Positions 45,711-54,334 of a stretch of DNA of 64,000 bases are shown one piece after another (the stretch's first letter is position 1; every line of letters starts with the position of its first letter). The notes below the pieces were generated by a model that did not search any database, was not told the origin of the DNA, and saw only the letters and a list, made by a program, of their open reading frames with translations. Source of the stretch: Anaerococcus sp. (GTDB lineage: Bacteria; Bacillota; Clostridia; Tissierellales; Peptoniphilaceae); assembly GCA_030532385.1 (NCBI GenBank), contig JAUNLG010000002.1, positions 92,992 through 156,991 on the forward strand, given 5' to 3'. Position numbers and translations under genes: made by a program.

Positions 45711-47011
45711 TGGATAAGACATTTAATATAATAACCCTTGGCTGTAAGGTAAACCAATATGAGTCTGAGGCAGTCGAGGAAATCTTTAAGGAAAAAGGTT
45801 ATAAGAAGGCAGAAGATAAGGCTGATATCTATGTCATAAACACTTGTACTGTAACCAATATGTCTGATAGAAAATCAAGGCAGATGATATCTAGGGCAAG
45901 AAAAGAAAATCCTGATTCTATAATTGCCGTTATGGGCTGCTATTCTCAAGTAAAACCAGAAGAGGTTGCAAAAATTAAGGGAGTAGACCTGGTCCTAGGT
46001 TCTAGAAATAAGGAAGAAGTAGTAGGCCTATGTGAGGATATCCTCCAAAATAAAAATGTTAGCGACAAGGTTATTTCTATACCAGAAACAAAGAGTATCG
46101 AAGAGTTAGAAATATCAAACCAGGATTCAATGACAAGAGCCTATATGAAAATCCAAGATGGATGTAATATGTACTGCTCTTATTGTCTAATTCCTTATGC
46201 TAGGGGAAATATAGTAAGTAGGGACCTTGGTTTAATAAAAGAAGAGGCCAAAAGACTTAGCCAAAATGGCTATAAGGAAATAGTCCTAACAGGAATTCAT
46301 GTAGCAAGCTATGGCAAAGACCTTAAGGGTGAAGATTTATCCTTGATAAATGTAATAGAAGAAGTGGCCAAGATAAAAGGAATTGAAAGAATTAGACTAT
46401 CTTCAATGGAGCCTAGACATATAACTAAAGACTTCTTACTTAGAATGAAGGCTAGCAAAAAGGCATGTGACCACTTCCACCTATCCCTTCAGTCAGGTTC
46501 AGATAAGATCCTTAAGGCTATGAATAGAAAGTATGATACAGGCTTATTTAAAGAAAAAGTTGACCTAATAAGAGAAGTATTTCCAAATGCAGGCCTTACG
46601 ACAGACATTATTGTAGGCTTTCCAAGTGAGACAGATGAAGATCATAAGGATACCTGTAATTTTGTAAAAGAGATAAAATTTGCTAAAACCCACCTCTTTA
46701 AATACTCTAAAAGAGATGGAACCAAGGCAGCTAGTATGGGTGAGCAAGTTGATGGAAATATAAAAAAAGCTAGGCTAAAAGAACTTGAGGCTATAGAAGA
46801 AGATATAAGAATAGATTTTCTAAAGGATCAAATAGGAAGAGACTTAAGCGTATTATTTGAAGGAAAATCGGATAAAGAAGGCTATAAGTCAGGTTATTCT
46901 ACCAACTACCTAAGGGTTAATATCAAAGGAGACATAAGGACTAACCAGATTTTAAAGGTAAGGATAAAAGGACTTTTAGGTGATCAATTAGAAGGAGAAA
47001 TAATAGACTAA
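45710..47011 (+). CDS. mtaB: tRNA (N6-threonylcarbamoyladenosine-37-C2)-methylthiotransferase
   Basis: MtaB adds a methylthio group to t6A37 of tRNAs reading ANN codons. The 433-residue radical-SAM protein has the N-terminal UPF0004 cluster cysteines (LGCKVNQYESE, CTVTN, GCYSQ) and the SAM cluster motif CNMYCSYCLIPYARG near residue 151. The C-terminus carries a TRAM domain (DLSVLFEGKSDKEGYKSGYS then LKVRIKGLLGDQLEGEII). Start GCKVNQ rather than the MiaB GCQMN pattern points to MtaB. It follows dnaJ as in many Firmicutes, but prmA and rsmE are missing here. Confidence 0.92.
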   Translation: MDKTFNIITLGCKVNQYESEAVEEIFKEKGYKKAEDKADIYVINTCTVTNMSDRKSRQMISRARKENPDSIIAVMGCYSQVKPEEVAKIKGVDLVLGSRNKEEVVGLCEDILQNKNVSDKVISIPETKSIEELEISNQDSMTRAYMKIQDGCNMYCSYCLIPYARGNIVSRDLGLIKEEAKRLSQNGYKEIVLTGIHVASYGKDLKGEDLSLINVIEEVAKIKGIERIRLSSMEPRHITKDFLLRMKASKKACDHFHLSLQSGSDKILKAMNRKYDTGLFKEKVDLIREVFPNAGLTTDIIVGFPSETDEDHKDTCNFVKEIKFAKTHLFKYSKRDGTKAASMGEQVDGNIKKARLKELEAIEEDIRIDFLKDQIGRDLSVLFEGKSDKEGYKSGYSTNYLRVNIKGDIRTNQILKVRIKGLLGDQLEGEIID

Positions 47012-47030
47012 AGCCCTTTACCTTAGGGCT
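47012..47030 (+). terminator. Weak hairpin after mtaB
   Basis: AGCCCT (47012-47017) pairs with AGGGCT (47025-47030) over a 7-base loop. Only AATTT follows, so it is at best a leaky terminator. Confidence 0.4.
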
Positions 47031-47045
47031 AATTTGTGGTATTAT
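47018..47045 (+). promoter_or_regulatory. Possible hinT-rpsU promoter
   Basis: TTACCT (47018-47023), 16 bases, TATTAT (47040-47045) with a TGG extension. It overlaps the preceding hairpin. Confidence 0.45.
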
Positions 47046-47066
47046 ATATACCAATGGGGGTGAAGT

Positions 47067-47408
47067 ATGGATTGTGTATTTTGTAAGATTATAGAAAAGG
47101 AAATTCCTTCAGATATAATCTATGAAGATGAAAATCTTATTGCATTTAATGATTTAGATCCACAAGCACCTATCCATTTTCTTGTAATACCTAAAAAGCA
47201 CATTCAAAGCTTAGCCACATTAGAAGAAGATGACCTAGACCTAATAGGAAAAATCTTTGAAGCTATCAAAAATCTTGCTAGCCAAATGGGGATTTCTGAA
47301 AAAGGATATAGGGTAGTAACTAATGTAGGTGAAGATGGAGGTCAAAGCGTAGGCCACTTACATTTCCATGTTTTAGGAAAAAGAGCCTTCAAATGGCCAC
47401 CAGGCTGA
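47067..47408 (+). CDS. hinT: HIT family nucleotide-binding protein (HinT-like)
   Basis: HinT proteins hydrolyse purine nucleoside phosphoramidates and related adenylates. The 113-residue protein begins DCVFCKIIEKEIPSDIIYEDE and has the catalytic triad HLHFHVLG at about residue 100, preceded by NVGEDGGQSVGHLH. Length and motif order match the PKCI/HinT group rather than GalT or Fhit. It lies between mtaB and rpsU, as in several Firmicutes. A CCAATGGGGGTG ribosome site precedes the ATG. Confidence 0.9.
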   Translation: MDCVFCKIIEKEIPSDIIYEDENLIAFNDLDPQAPIHFLVIPKKHIQSLATLEEDDLDLIGKIFEAIKNLASQMGISEKGYRVVTNVGEDGGQSVGHLHFHVLGKRAFKWPPG

Positions 47409-47444
47409 TTTTAAACTTGTGCGTATACGAGAGGGGGGATAGAG

Positions 47445-47627
47445 ATGACAGAGATCAGAGTTGGAGAAAACGAATCAATCGATAGTGCAATCAAAAGATT
47501 CAAAAGACAATGCGCAAGATCCGGTGTACTTTCTGAATATAGAAGAAGAGAACACTACGAAAAACCAAGCGTTATAAAAAAGAAAAAGAATGACGCTGCT
47601 AAAAGAAAAAACAGAAAAAATAGATAA
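47445..47627 (+). CDS. rpsU: 30S ribosomal protein S21
   Basis: S21 is a small basic protein of the 30S platform near the anti-Shine-Dalgarno region. The 60-residue sequence has [33 protein letters not shown] (residues 10-42), the family core, and a Lys-rich tail. A run of six G forms its ribosome site. It ends the conserved chaperone-translation block and is followed by a terminator. Loss of S21 affects translation initiation in some organisms, but nothing odd is seen here. Confidence 0.96.
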   Translation: MTEIRVGENESIDSAIKRFKRQCARSGVLSEYRRREHYEKPSVIKKKKNDAAKRKNRKNR

Positions 47628-47638
47628 TTAAAGAATTG

Positions 47639-47673
47639 ACTTCCTCAAGCTTAAGGTCTGGGGGAGTTTTTTT
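47639..47673 (+). terminator. Terminator after rpsU
   Basis: ACTTCCTC (47639-47646) pairs with GGGGGAGT (47660-47667), with two wobbles, and runs into seven T. Confidence 0.75.
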
Positions 47674-47700
47674 GTTGGAAAAATTATAAAAGATTCCACT

Positions 47701-47733
47701 AAAAAAACCTCTTAGACTCAGACTAAGAGGTTT
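47701..47733 (-). terminator. Terminator of the fru operon
   Basis: AAACCTCTTAG (47705-47715) pairs perfectly with CTAAGAGGTTT (47723-47733) over a 7-base loop. On the minus strand it runs into seven T, just past the fruA stop. Confidence 0.88.
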
Positions 47734-47738
47734 ACTTT

Positions 47739-49619
47739 TTAATCAATATCTTTTTTTAAAAGTCCTAGGATAAGGGCTGTCACAAGGGATCCTGCTAGGA
47801 TGGCAATTAAGTAAAAGATCGGGTTTTCTATAACGCCTATTACCCATAAACCACCGTGGGGAGCCCTTAAGGATGCGGAAAAGATCATTGAAAGCATACC
47901 AGCAAGACCAGATCCTACAACTGATGCGGGTATAACCCTTAGGGGATCAGCTGCTGCAAAAGGGATTGCGCCTTCTGTTATAAAGGAAAGGCCCATGATT
48001 ATATTTGTAGGGATAGTTTGTCTATCTTTTGCCTTATACTTTTTCTTAAATAAAATCATTGAAAGGGCTATACCAAGAGGTGGGACCATGCCCCCTGCCA
48101 TTACTGCTGCCATAACCATAGATGAGCCTTGGGTTAGGGAAGCTGTTCCAAATAAATATGCTGCCTTATTGATTGGTCCACCCATATCAACAGCCATCAT
48201 TCCTCCAAGGAGGAGTCCTAGGATAATCTTAGATCCTGAACCCATATTATTTAGCCATCCACTTATAATCTCATTAAGCTTAGCCAAAGGTGGGTTTAAT
48301 AAAAGTAGCATTATAAGACCTATGGCTAGGATACCAAATAGGGGAAAGATTAAGATTGGTTTTAATCCATCCATAGACTTTGGTAGGACTTTAGTAATTT
48401 TTCTTAAAAATACAATTATATAGCCTGATAAAAATCCTGCCAGTAAAGCCCCTAAGAACCCGGATCCTCCACTATTTGCAAGGAAACCTCCGACTATACC
48501 AACAGTAAGTCCTGGCCTATCTGCTATAGACATGCCTATAAAACCTGCTAATATTGGGAGCATAAAACCAAAGGCTGCTCCTCCTATCTGGTTAAAGATA
48601 CTAGCAAGGGGAGTATTTGACCCGAAATTAGCTGGATCTATGGTGTAATCATCCAGCAAAAAGGCTAGGGCTATTAGGATTCCTCCACCTACTACAAAGG
48701 GAAGCATGTGGGAGACGCCATTCATTAGATGACCATAAATTTCTTGACCTAAAGATTTTTCCTGGGCTATGTTAGAAGTCTTAGGGCCGGTTGACTCATT
48801 TTGCTTAAAAATAGGAGCCTTCTTATCAGTTATAGCCTTTATTAAATCATAAGGCTTTCTAATTCCATCTGAAACCTTGGTATCTACCAACCTTTTTCCA
48901 GCAAACCTAGTTTTTTCAATTCCAACATCGCTTGCTATTATTATCCCCTTAGCATTTTTGATCTCTTCAGGGGTTAGGGCAGATTCTATTCCTGTAGACC
49001 CGTGAGTTTCAACCTTTATCCTAAGGCCTAAATCTTTTGCCTTCTCTTCTAAGGCTTCCTTGGCCATAAAGGTGTGGGCTATGCCTGTTGGACATCCTGT
49101 TACTGCTAAAATGTCATAGGAGTCATTTTCTTTATTTTGATCTTTAAAATCATCAGGAAATTTTTCGCTTTCCTTTTTACCAATTATAGATAAGAATTGG
49201 TCTTTATCCTTAGCCTTTAATAAATCATCCCTAAATGAATCATCCATCAACATGGTTGCTAGCCTTTGAAGGAGGATAATATGATCATCATTTGCCTTAA
49301 AAGGCACAGCTATCATAAAAAATAACTTACTAGCCTCGCCATCTAAAGAATCAAAGTCACTTCCATCAGGTATGGTCATACTTACAAGCTGTGGATACTT
49401 AACTGCCTTAGACTTAGCGTGAGGTATAGCTACTGCTTGACCAATGCCAGTTGACCCTGATTCTTCTCTTTTTAGAATATTTTTTTTGTAAAGGTCTCTA
49501 TCAGAAATGGCCCCACTTTTATCCATAAGGTCTATTAGCCTGTCTATAACCTCTTCCTTGCTGGCAGGTTTTTGGCCAAGGCTAATTGATTCACCTTTTA
49601 GCAAATCTATAATTTTCAT
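47739..49619 (-). CDS. fruA: PTS fructose transporter, EIIABC
   Basis: FruA imports fructose and phosphorylates it to fructose 1-phosphate. The 626-residue protein has the order EIIA (residues 1-145; phospho-His in IGQAVAIPHAKS), EIIB (170-270; phospho-Cys in ILAVTGCPTGIAHTFMAKEAL) and EIIC (285-620, about eight membrane segments). The EIIC has FGFMLPILAGFIGMSIADRPGL and the fructose-type AVDMGGPINKAAY. A fused A-B-C form with its own EIIA is common in Firmicutes. It overlaps fruK by four bases and is the last gene of the operon. Confidence 0.95.
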   Translation of the reverse strand: MKIIDLLKGESISLGQKPASKEEVIDRLIDLMDKSGAISDRDLYKKNILKREESGSTGIGQAVAIPHAKSKAVKYPQLVSMTIPDGSDFDSLDGEASKLFFMIAVPFKANDDHIILLQRLATMLMDDSFRDDLLKAKDKDQFLSIIGKKESEKFPDDFKDQNKENDSYDILAVTGCPTGIAHTFMAKEALEEKAKDLGLRIKVETHGSTGIESALTPEEIKNAKGIIIASDVGIEKTRFAGKRLVDTKVSDGIRKPYDLIKAITDKKAPIFKQNESTGPKTSNIAQEKSLGQEIYGHLMNGVSHMLPFVVGGGILIALAFLLDDYTIDPANFGSNTPLASIFNQIGGAAFGFMLPILAGFIGMSIADRPGLTVGIVGGFLANSGGSGFLGALLAGFLSGYIIVFLRKITKVLPKSMDGLKPILIFPLFGILAIGLIMLLLLNPPLAKLNEIISGWLNNMGSGSKIILGLLLGGMMAVDMGGPINKAAYLFGTASLTQGSSMVMAAVMAGGMVPPLGIALSMILFKKKYKAKDRQTIPTNIIMGLSFITEGAIPFAAADPLRVIPASVVGSGLAGMLSMIFSASLRAPHGGLWVIGVIENPIFYLIAILAGSLVTALILGLLKKDID

Positions 49620-50527
49620 TTTTTACTCCTTTGTTCATATAAACTAAAAATTTCTTCTTTTCTTGCAATATCTTCAGAAAAAGCTGTGGCTGACCCTGCT
49701 GCTAGGGCAAAATCTAGGGCGGACTTATTAGTAAACTTGTTAATCTTTCCATAGATAAATCCTGCTAGCATTGAATCACCTGCGCCTACGCTATCTATTA
49801 ATTTTCCCCTGAAGGCATGGTTTAGATACTCATCATTATTTTCATTTATCATATAGGCCCCATCTTTTCCTAGAGATACAATGACATTTTTTGCACCCAT
49901 ATCTCTTAGTTTTTTTGCATAAGTTCTTAAGTCATTTTTTCCTTTGATTTTAACATCAAATATTTCCTCAAGTTCGCTAAGGTTAGGCTTTATAAGGTAG
50001 GGCCTTAGAGGGAGGGCTTTTATTAGACTGATGCCTGTTGTATCAAGGATAATTTTTACATTTGTATCCTTAAATCTTGCCATTACTTGCTTATAAAAGT
50101 CACTTTTTAGGGACTTTGGAATTGATCCTGATAAAAAAAGATAATCGCCATCCTTGATTTTATCTAGCTTACTAAATAGAAGGTCTAGGTCTTCTTTGCC
50201 TATATTAGGGCCTTGACCATTGATCTCTGTTTCTTTAATATCTTTTATTTTTACATTAATCCTAGTCAAACCAGAAACTTTGATTAAGTCTTCATTTAGT
50301 TTAAGATCTTTATGGATGATTTTTTTAAATTCCTCTCCTGTAAATCCCCCTATAAATCCTAAGGCAAGACTATCAATTCCAAGGTTTTTTAGCAGGGTAC
50401 TTACATTTATTCCCTTGCCACCCGCCTTGATTTTTTCATAACTTATCCTATTAGTTTCACCGACCCTAAAACCATTAAGGCCTACAATATAGTCAAGGGC
50501 TGGGTTTAAGGTTAGGGTATAGATCAT
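49616..50527 (-). CDS. fruK: 1-Phosphofructokinase
   Basis: FruK phosphorylates fructose 1-phosphate to fructose 1,6-bisphosphate. The 303-residue PfkB-family protein has TLNPALDYIV at the start and GGKGINVSTLLKNLG near residue 37. The catalytic anion-hole motif is SVGAGDSMLAGFIYG near residue 246. Both PfkB signatures are intact. Context between fruR and fruA favours 1-phosphofructokinase over tagatose-6-phosphate kinase, which has a near-identical fold. It overlaps fruR and fruA by four bases each. Confidence 0.93.
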   Translation of the reverse strand: MIYTLTLNPALDYIVGLNGFRVGETNRISYEKIKAGGKGINVSTLLKNLGIDSLALGFIGGFTGEEFKKIIHKDLKLNEDLIKVSGLTRINVKIKDIKETEINGQGPNIGKEDLDLLFSKLDKIKDGDYLFLSGSIPKSLKSDFYKQVMARFKDTNVKIILDTTGISLIKALPLRPYLIKPNLSELEEIFDVKIKGKNDLRTYAKKLRDMGAKNVIVSLGKDGAYMINENNDEYLNHAFRGKLIDSVGAGDSMLAGFIYGKINKFTNKSALDFALAAGSATAFSEDIARKEEIFSLYEQRSKK

Positions 50528-51264
50528 AAATCCTCCTTGTATGTTTTGCTTACAATTTTTTCTTTATCATTACTTATTATCCTAATATTTGGGTCTTTAG
50601 AAAAACTTACTTGACTAACTTTACCAAATTTTGATGAATCAGCTAGTATGAAAGATTTCATAGACCTTTCTATGGCCTTTGTCTTTACCATGGCTTCATT
50701 GATATCAGGTGTAGAAAATCCAAGATCCTTATGGATCCCATTGGTTCCAAAAAAACCTAAATTAAAATTAAATTTATCCAAAAAATCACAAGTTGTAGCT
50801 CCAACTAGGGATTCTGTAGTAAGCTTAAGTTTTCCAGGAAGGATAAAGACTTCATGGCCAAGACTTGCCAGTTTTTTTCCGGTAGTAATAGAATTTGTCA
50901 TAAAATTAAGGTTTTTGGCCTTGATAAAGTCTATCATGGCATAGACGCTAGTTCCTGAATCCATATAGACAAAGTCATAGTCCTTAATTAAACTTGCAGC
51001 ATATTGGCCGATTAGTTTTTTTTCTTTCAAATTAAGTTTAGACTTTAAGGCCATGTCATCTTCTGTATTAATAAATTGAGCATTCTTGATTGAGTTTGCT
51101 CCACCAAAAACTTTTTGGATCTTATTTAAGGAATCAAGTTCCTTGAGGTCTCTTCTTACTGTGGCCAAAGATATGCTCAAGTAATCAGAGATTTCTTTAG
51201 TTTTAAGGCTACCATTCTCATTAACAAGCCTGATAATTTCTAAAAACCTATCTTCTTTTAACAT
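50524..51264 (-). CDS. fruR: DeoR-family regulator of the fru operon
   Basis: The 246-residue protein has an N-terminal DeoR helix-turn-helix (RFLEIIRLVNENGSLKTKEISDYLSISLATVRRDLKEL, residues 6-43) and a sugar-phosphate-binding C-terminal domain (YMDSGTSVYAMIDFI near residue 94, FFGTNGI near residue 168). In this setting it is expected to repress fruRKA until fructose 1-phosphate accumulates. Two AAACAATC repeats 30 bases apart at its promoter are candidate operators. It is the first gene of the operon. Confidence 0.88.
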   Translation of the reverse strand: MLKEDRFLEIIRLVNENGSLKTKEISDYLSISLATVRRDLKELDSLNKIQKVFGGANSIKNAQFINTEDDMALKSKLNLKEKKLIGQYAASLIKDYDFVYMDSGTSVYAMIDFIKAKNLNFMTNSITTGKKLASLGHEVFILPGKLKLTTESLVGATTCDFLDKFNFNLGFFGTNGIHKDLGFSTPDINEAMVKTKAIERSMKSFILADSSKFGKVSQVSFSKDPNIRIISNDKEKIVSKTYKEDL

Positions 51265-51285
51265 ATTTTTATCCTTTCTATTTTA

Positions 51286-51314
51286 ATTATAGCTGGTTAA
51301 ACAATCAAAGTCAA
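51286..51314 (-). promoter_or_regulatory. fru operon promoter
   Basis: On the minus strand TTGACT (51314-51309), a 17-base spacer and TATAAT (51291-51286). The -35 and -10 are close to consensus. Confidence 0.85.
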
Positions 51315-51336
51315 GCAAAATAAATCAGAAACAATC
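51299..51336. promoter_or_regulatory. Candidate FruR operators: two AAACAATC repeats
   Basis: AAACAATC occurs at 51299-51306, between the promoter elements, and at 51329-51336, exactly 30 bases upstream. The second copy lies just upstream of the -35 on the minus strand. Phasing of three helical turns suggests a dimer or tetramer of the DeoR-type regulator. Confidence 0.5.
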
Positions 51337-51345
51337 TTCGTAGTC

Positions 51346-51367
51346 AAAAAAAAAGCCCTAAGGGCTT
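51346..51367 (-). terminator. Terminator of the lipid kinase gene
   Basis: On the minus strand AAGCCC-TTA-GGGCTT is followed by a run of T (51354-51346). It sits just past the stop codon of the gene at 51371. Confidence 0.85.
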
Positions 51368-51370
51368 AAT

Positions 51371-52273
51371 TTAGGAAAAATATATAAAGTTTATAGCATT
51401 TTTTTCAATCTTAAAGTCAATAGTCTTACTTGAAAAAATCTCTCCGTCCATATTAGCTAAGAGGTCTTTATTTGAATATATCCTTCCAGATAAGACCTTG
51501 TATTCATGGATATGCTGACTTTTTTGGTGGTTACCATTTTTGTATTTCATTATCATAAGGGGAAGTTTGTACAGGGGGATTTTTTCAGCAAGGATTAGGT
51601 TTAAGTAACCATCATCTATCCTAGCTTTTGGTGCTGGATTAAATCCTGACCCATAATAGGCTCCATTACAAATAGCAGAGATTAAATAGGAGTCCTCAAG
51701 CCTTATATTTTGGCCATCTTTTGTTTGAATTTCAATCTTAAGATCTTCATAGGATATATTTTTTAAGGATTTGAAAACGGCTAATAAATAGGCCTTTTTG
51801 CCTAAGTTTTCGTTTTTCTCTAAAAAATTATAGGATTCTTTTAAGACCTTAGTATCAAATCCTAGACTTGCTACATTGACGCAATACTTATCGTTTATCC
51901 TAATAAGGTCAATAGGTTTTTTTTGAAAATCCAAAGTTTGTTGAAGGTTGAAATTTCTAAAATCAAAATTTTTTGAAAAGTCATTACCAGTTCCCATTGG
52001 TATTAGGCCTACACTTATATCCTTGCCATAACTTGCATTTATAAGCTCATGAATTGATCCATCACCACCGCAAACAATGGCGTTTTTTTCACCATAGTCT
52101 TTTTTAGAAAACTTATCTATGGCATCTTTAATATGACCCTTGTAGGAAGTTTCGATGACTTCTATTTCATCAAGTCTATTGGCCTTTTTAAAGGTTTCTA
52201 TTATATCATCTTTACTTATTTTAAATTCTGTCTTGCCAGCCTTAGAGCTGATTATAAATAATGTCTTTTTCAT
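51371..52273 (-). CDS. Diacylglycerol/lipid kinase family protein
   Basis: The 300-residue protein is of the DagK/YegS lipid kinase family. It has the nucleotide-binding AIVCGGDGSIHELIN near residue 65 and GLIPMGTGNDFSKNF near residue 92. A C-terminal beta-rich domain carries the usual DDGYLNLILAEKIPL region. In Firmicutes such enzymes recycle diacylglycerol released during lipoteichoic acid synthesis; other lipid substrates are possible. It is divergent from the CapA-like lipoprotein gene, has a short leader and ends at a strong terminator. Confidence 0.85.
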   Translation of the reverse strand: MKKTLFIISSKAGKTEFKISKDDIIETFKKANRLDEIEVIETSYKGHIKDAIDKFSKKDYGEKNAIVCGGDGSIHELINASYGKDISVGLIPMGTGNDFSKNFDFRNFNLQQTLDFQKKPIDLIRINDKYCVNVASLGFDTKVLKESYNFLEKNENLGKKAYLLAVFKSLKNISYEDLKIEIQTKDGQNIRLEDSYLISAICNGAYYGSGFNPAPKARIDDGYLNLILAEKIPLYKLPLMIMKYKNGNHQKSQHIHEYKVLSGRIYSNKDLLANMDGEIFSSKTIDFKIEKNAINFIYFS

Positions 52274-52288
52274 AATTCACCTTTATTT

Positions 52289-52294
52289 ACTATA
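52289..52294 (-). promoter_or_regulatory. Possible -10 box of the lipid kinase gene
   Basis: On the minus strand TATAGT, with TTTAAA 16 bases upstream. It is the best candidate in the 118-base divergent gap, but the -35 is weak. Confidence 0.4.
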
Positions 52295-52344
52295 CTAAGA
52301 GAAGGTATCATTTAAAGTAGGGATTGTTAATTGAATAAAAGTCT

Positions 52345-52373
52345 TTGGAATATTTTCATAAAAGGGTTAAAAT
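52345..52373 (+). promoter_or_regulatory. Promoter of the CapA-like gene
   Basis: TTGGAA (52345-52350), 17 bases, TAAAAT (52368-52373), about 18 bases before the ATG. Confidence 0.6.
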
Positions 52374-52391
52374 AAAAGGTAAGGAGTAATT

Positions 52392-53750
52392 ATGAAAAGA
52401 AGATTTTATAAAATAATACTAACATTAAGTCTTATTCTAGCTTTTACATCTTGTTCTAATGGGTCAAACCAAACAGAGGAAGTAAGTGTATCAAGTGTAG
52501 AAGACTTATTAGAAAATATAGATAAAAGTAAACCAAGTAATGAGGAAAATATCGATCAAGCACCTGAGCTTACTGATGATAGGAAAGATGATGCTAAGGA
52601 TAAGTGGGAGAATTCCCTGGCTAAGGCTAAGAAAAAGGAGGAGGAAGAGAGGAAAAAACTTCCTAAATTTGAAGAAAATCCATCAAGGGATGGTGAAGAT
52701 GAAACTGAAGAAAGTAAGGAAGTTAGGGTGAAGTTTTTTGGAGATACTATGGCCCACTTAGGACAAATCCAATATGCCTATAATTATGGGGGAGGCTCAT
52801 ATGATTTTACCAATCAATTTTCCTATATTAGTGATTTTGTAGCAGATGCTGACCTTGCTATTACAAATTATGAGACAACAACCAATCCCAATAGGGCCTA
52901 TACTGGTTATCCTAAATTTAATACACCACCAACATATTTAGATGCCATAAAAGAAGCAGGTTTTGATGTAGTGACAACGGCTAACAACCACGCCCTTGAT
53001 ACAGATGAACAAGGTCTTTTTACAACGATAGATGCCATAGAGGAAAGTGGACTTGACTTTGTTGGATCTTTTAGGGATGAAACAGAAAGGATCCTTTATA
53101 AGGATTTGGGAGATTTAAGGCTTGCAATTCTTTCTTATACCTACGGAGCCAATGGGGTCTATGATCTTTTAAGCTTAAGGGAAGAAGTCCCAAACCTTAA
53201 TTACCTAAAGGAAGATACAATAAAAGCTGATATAAAGATGGCTAAGAGTAAGGGAGCTGATTTTGTTATCATTTATCCTCATTGGGGGATTGAATACCAA
53301 TCCTACCCATCTAATGAAGTAATAGAACTTTCTAAAAACATGATAGAATGGGGGGCTGATATAATAATAGGTAACCACCCACATGTAGTTCAGCCAATAG
53401 ATACTTATAAGGCTAGTGATGGGAGAGAGGGACTAATAGCCTATGCCCTAGGTAATTTTGTATCAATTCAATCCTTAGAGATGAACGGGGATATAAGAGT
53501 TGAGCAAAACATTAGTATTGAGGTAAGTCTTAAAAATTTTGAAGATGGGGCCAAAATTACTGGAATAGACATCCATCCTTTATGGGTTGGATCAAATTAT
53601 GATGATTACGGCCAAAGTATAAAGACCTACCTTTGTGAAGACTTCTTAGAAGGTGGCAAGTATTATGACCAAGTAGATGAATATCAAAGAGAGAGGATAA
53701 GAAAGGCCTATGAAATGAGCCTTGAAACTGTAAGAGAAGAGGTTTTATAA
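52392..53750 (+). CDS. CapA-family lipoprotein
   Basis: The 452-residue protein has a signal peptide ending in a lipobox, AFTSC with Cys at about residue 21, so it should be an Lgt substrate. A low-complexity acidic/lysine linker (residues 25-110) is followed by the PGA_cap/CapA metallophosphatase-like domain: RVKFFGDTMAHLG, AITNYETT, TTANNHALD, IYPHWGIEYQ and IIGNHPHVVQP. Related CapA proteins take part in poly-gamma-glutamate capsule export, but no capBC genes are near, so capsule synthesis here is not shown. It overlaps the PAP2 gene by one base. Confidence 0.85.
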   Translation: MKRRFYKIILTLSLILAFTSCSNGSNQTEEVSVSSVEDLLENIDKSKPSNEENIDQAPELTDDRKDDAKDKWENSLAKAKKKEEEERKKLPKFEENPSRDGEDETEESKEVRVKFFGDTMAHLGQIQYAYNYGGGSYDFTNQFSYISDFVADADLAITNYETTTNPNRAYTGYPKFNTPPTYLDAIKEAGFDVVTTANNHALDTDEQGLFTTIDAIEESGLDFVGSFRDETERILYKDLGDLRLAILSYTYGANGVYDLLSLREEVPNLNYLKEDTIKADIKMAKSKGADFVIIYPHWGIEYQSYPSNEVIELSKNMIEWGADIIIGNHPHVVQPIDTYKASDGREGLIAYALGNFVSIQSLEMNGDIRVEQNISIEVSLKNFEDGAKITGIDIHPLWVGSNYDDYGQSIKTYLCEDFLEGGKYYDQVDEYQRERIRKAYEMSLETVREEVL

Positions 53751-54319
53751 TGCAAGGATTTGAAATATCTATACTAAATGCCATACAGAATTTAAGAAGT
53801 GAACCCTTGGATAAATTGATGGTTACTATAACTGCTTTGGGAAATTTGTCTATTCTTTGGATAAGTATAATAGTTGTTATACTTACTATGATGAAAAATA
53901 AGAGGGTAGGTGAGGTTATGGTGATAGGCTTTATCCTAAACTTACTTATTGTAAATCTTATCCTAAAGATTGCAGTTGGTAGGACAAGACCCTATGAGGT
54001 AGCTAAATTTGAAGATCTTTTGATCCATGGATTAAGTGACAATTCCTTTCCCTCAGGTCATACATCCTATGCTTTTACATTTTTTGCCATATTTTTACTT
54101 TTGAGCAAGTCTAGATTTTTAAAGATTTATATGGGGATTTTGGCCTTTCTAATGGGATTTTCTAGACTCTACCTTTATGTCCACTATCCAAGTGATGTGA
54201 TAGCTGGAGCCATAATAGGGGTCTTTTTAGCCATAGGAGCAGTAAAAATTTATCAAAGTCAAAAATATAAGGATTTTAAGAGCAAATATTTTTTACAAAA
54301 AGATAAAAGAGTAGTATAA
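53750..54319 (+). CDS. PAP2-family membrane phosphatase
   Basis: The 189-residue protein has five or six membrane segments and all three phosphatase motifs: KIAVGRTRP near residue 75 (motif 1, KxxxxxxRP), NSFPSGHTSYAF near residue 97 (motif 2, PSGH) and SRLYLYVHYPSDVIAG near residue 142 (motif 3). It should remove phosphate from a lipid, such as undecaprenyl pyrophosphate or phosphatidate. It is coupled to the CapA-like gene by a one-base overlap, suggesting a shared envelope role. Its end overlaps the tRNA-Leu promoter. Confidence 0.88.
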   Translation: MQGFEISILNAIQNLRSEPLDKLMVTITALGNLSILWISIIVVILTMMKNKRVGEVMVIGFILNLLIVNLILKIAVGRTRPYEVAKFEDLLIHGLSDNSFPSGHTSYAFTFFAIFLLLSKSRFLKIYMGILAFLMGFSRLYLYVHYPSDVIAGAIIGVFLAIGAVKIYQSQKYKDFKSKYFLQKDKRVV

Positions 54320-54320
54320 T
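54292..54320 (+). promoter_or_regulatory. tRNA-Leu promoter
   Basis: TTTACA (54292-54297), 17 bases, TATAAT (54315-54320). It overlaps the last codons and the stop of the PAP2 gene, and the tRNA begins 15 bases later. Confidence 0.7.
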
Positions 54321-54334
54321 AAAAAAGTAACTGA

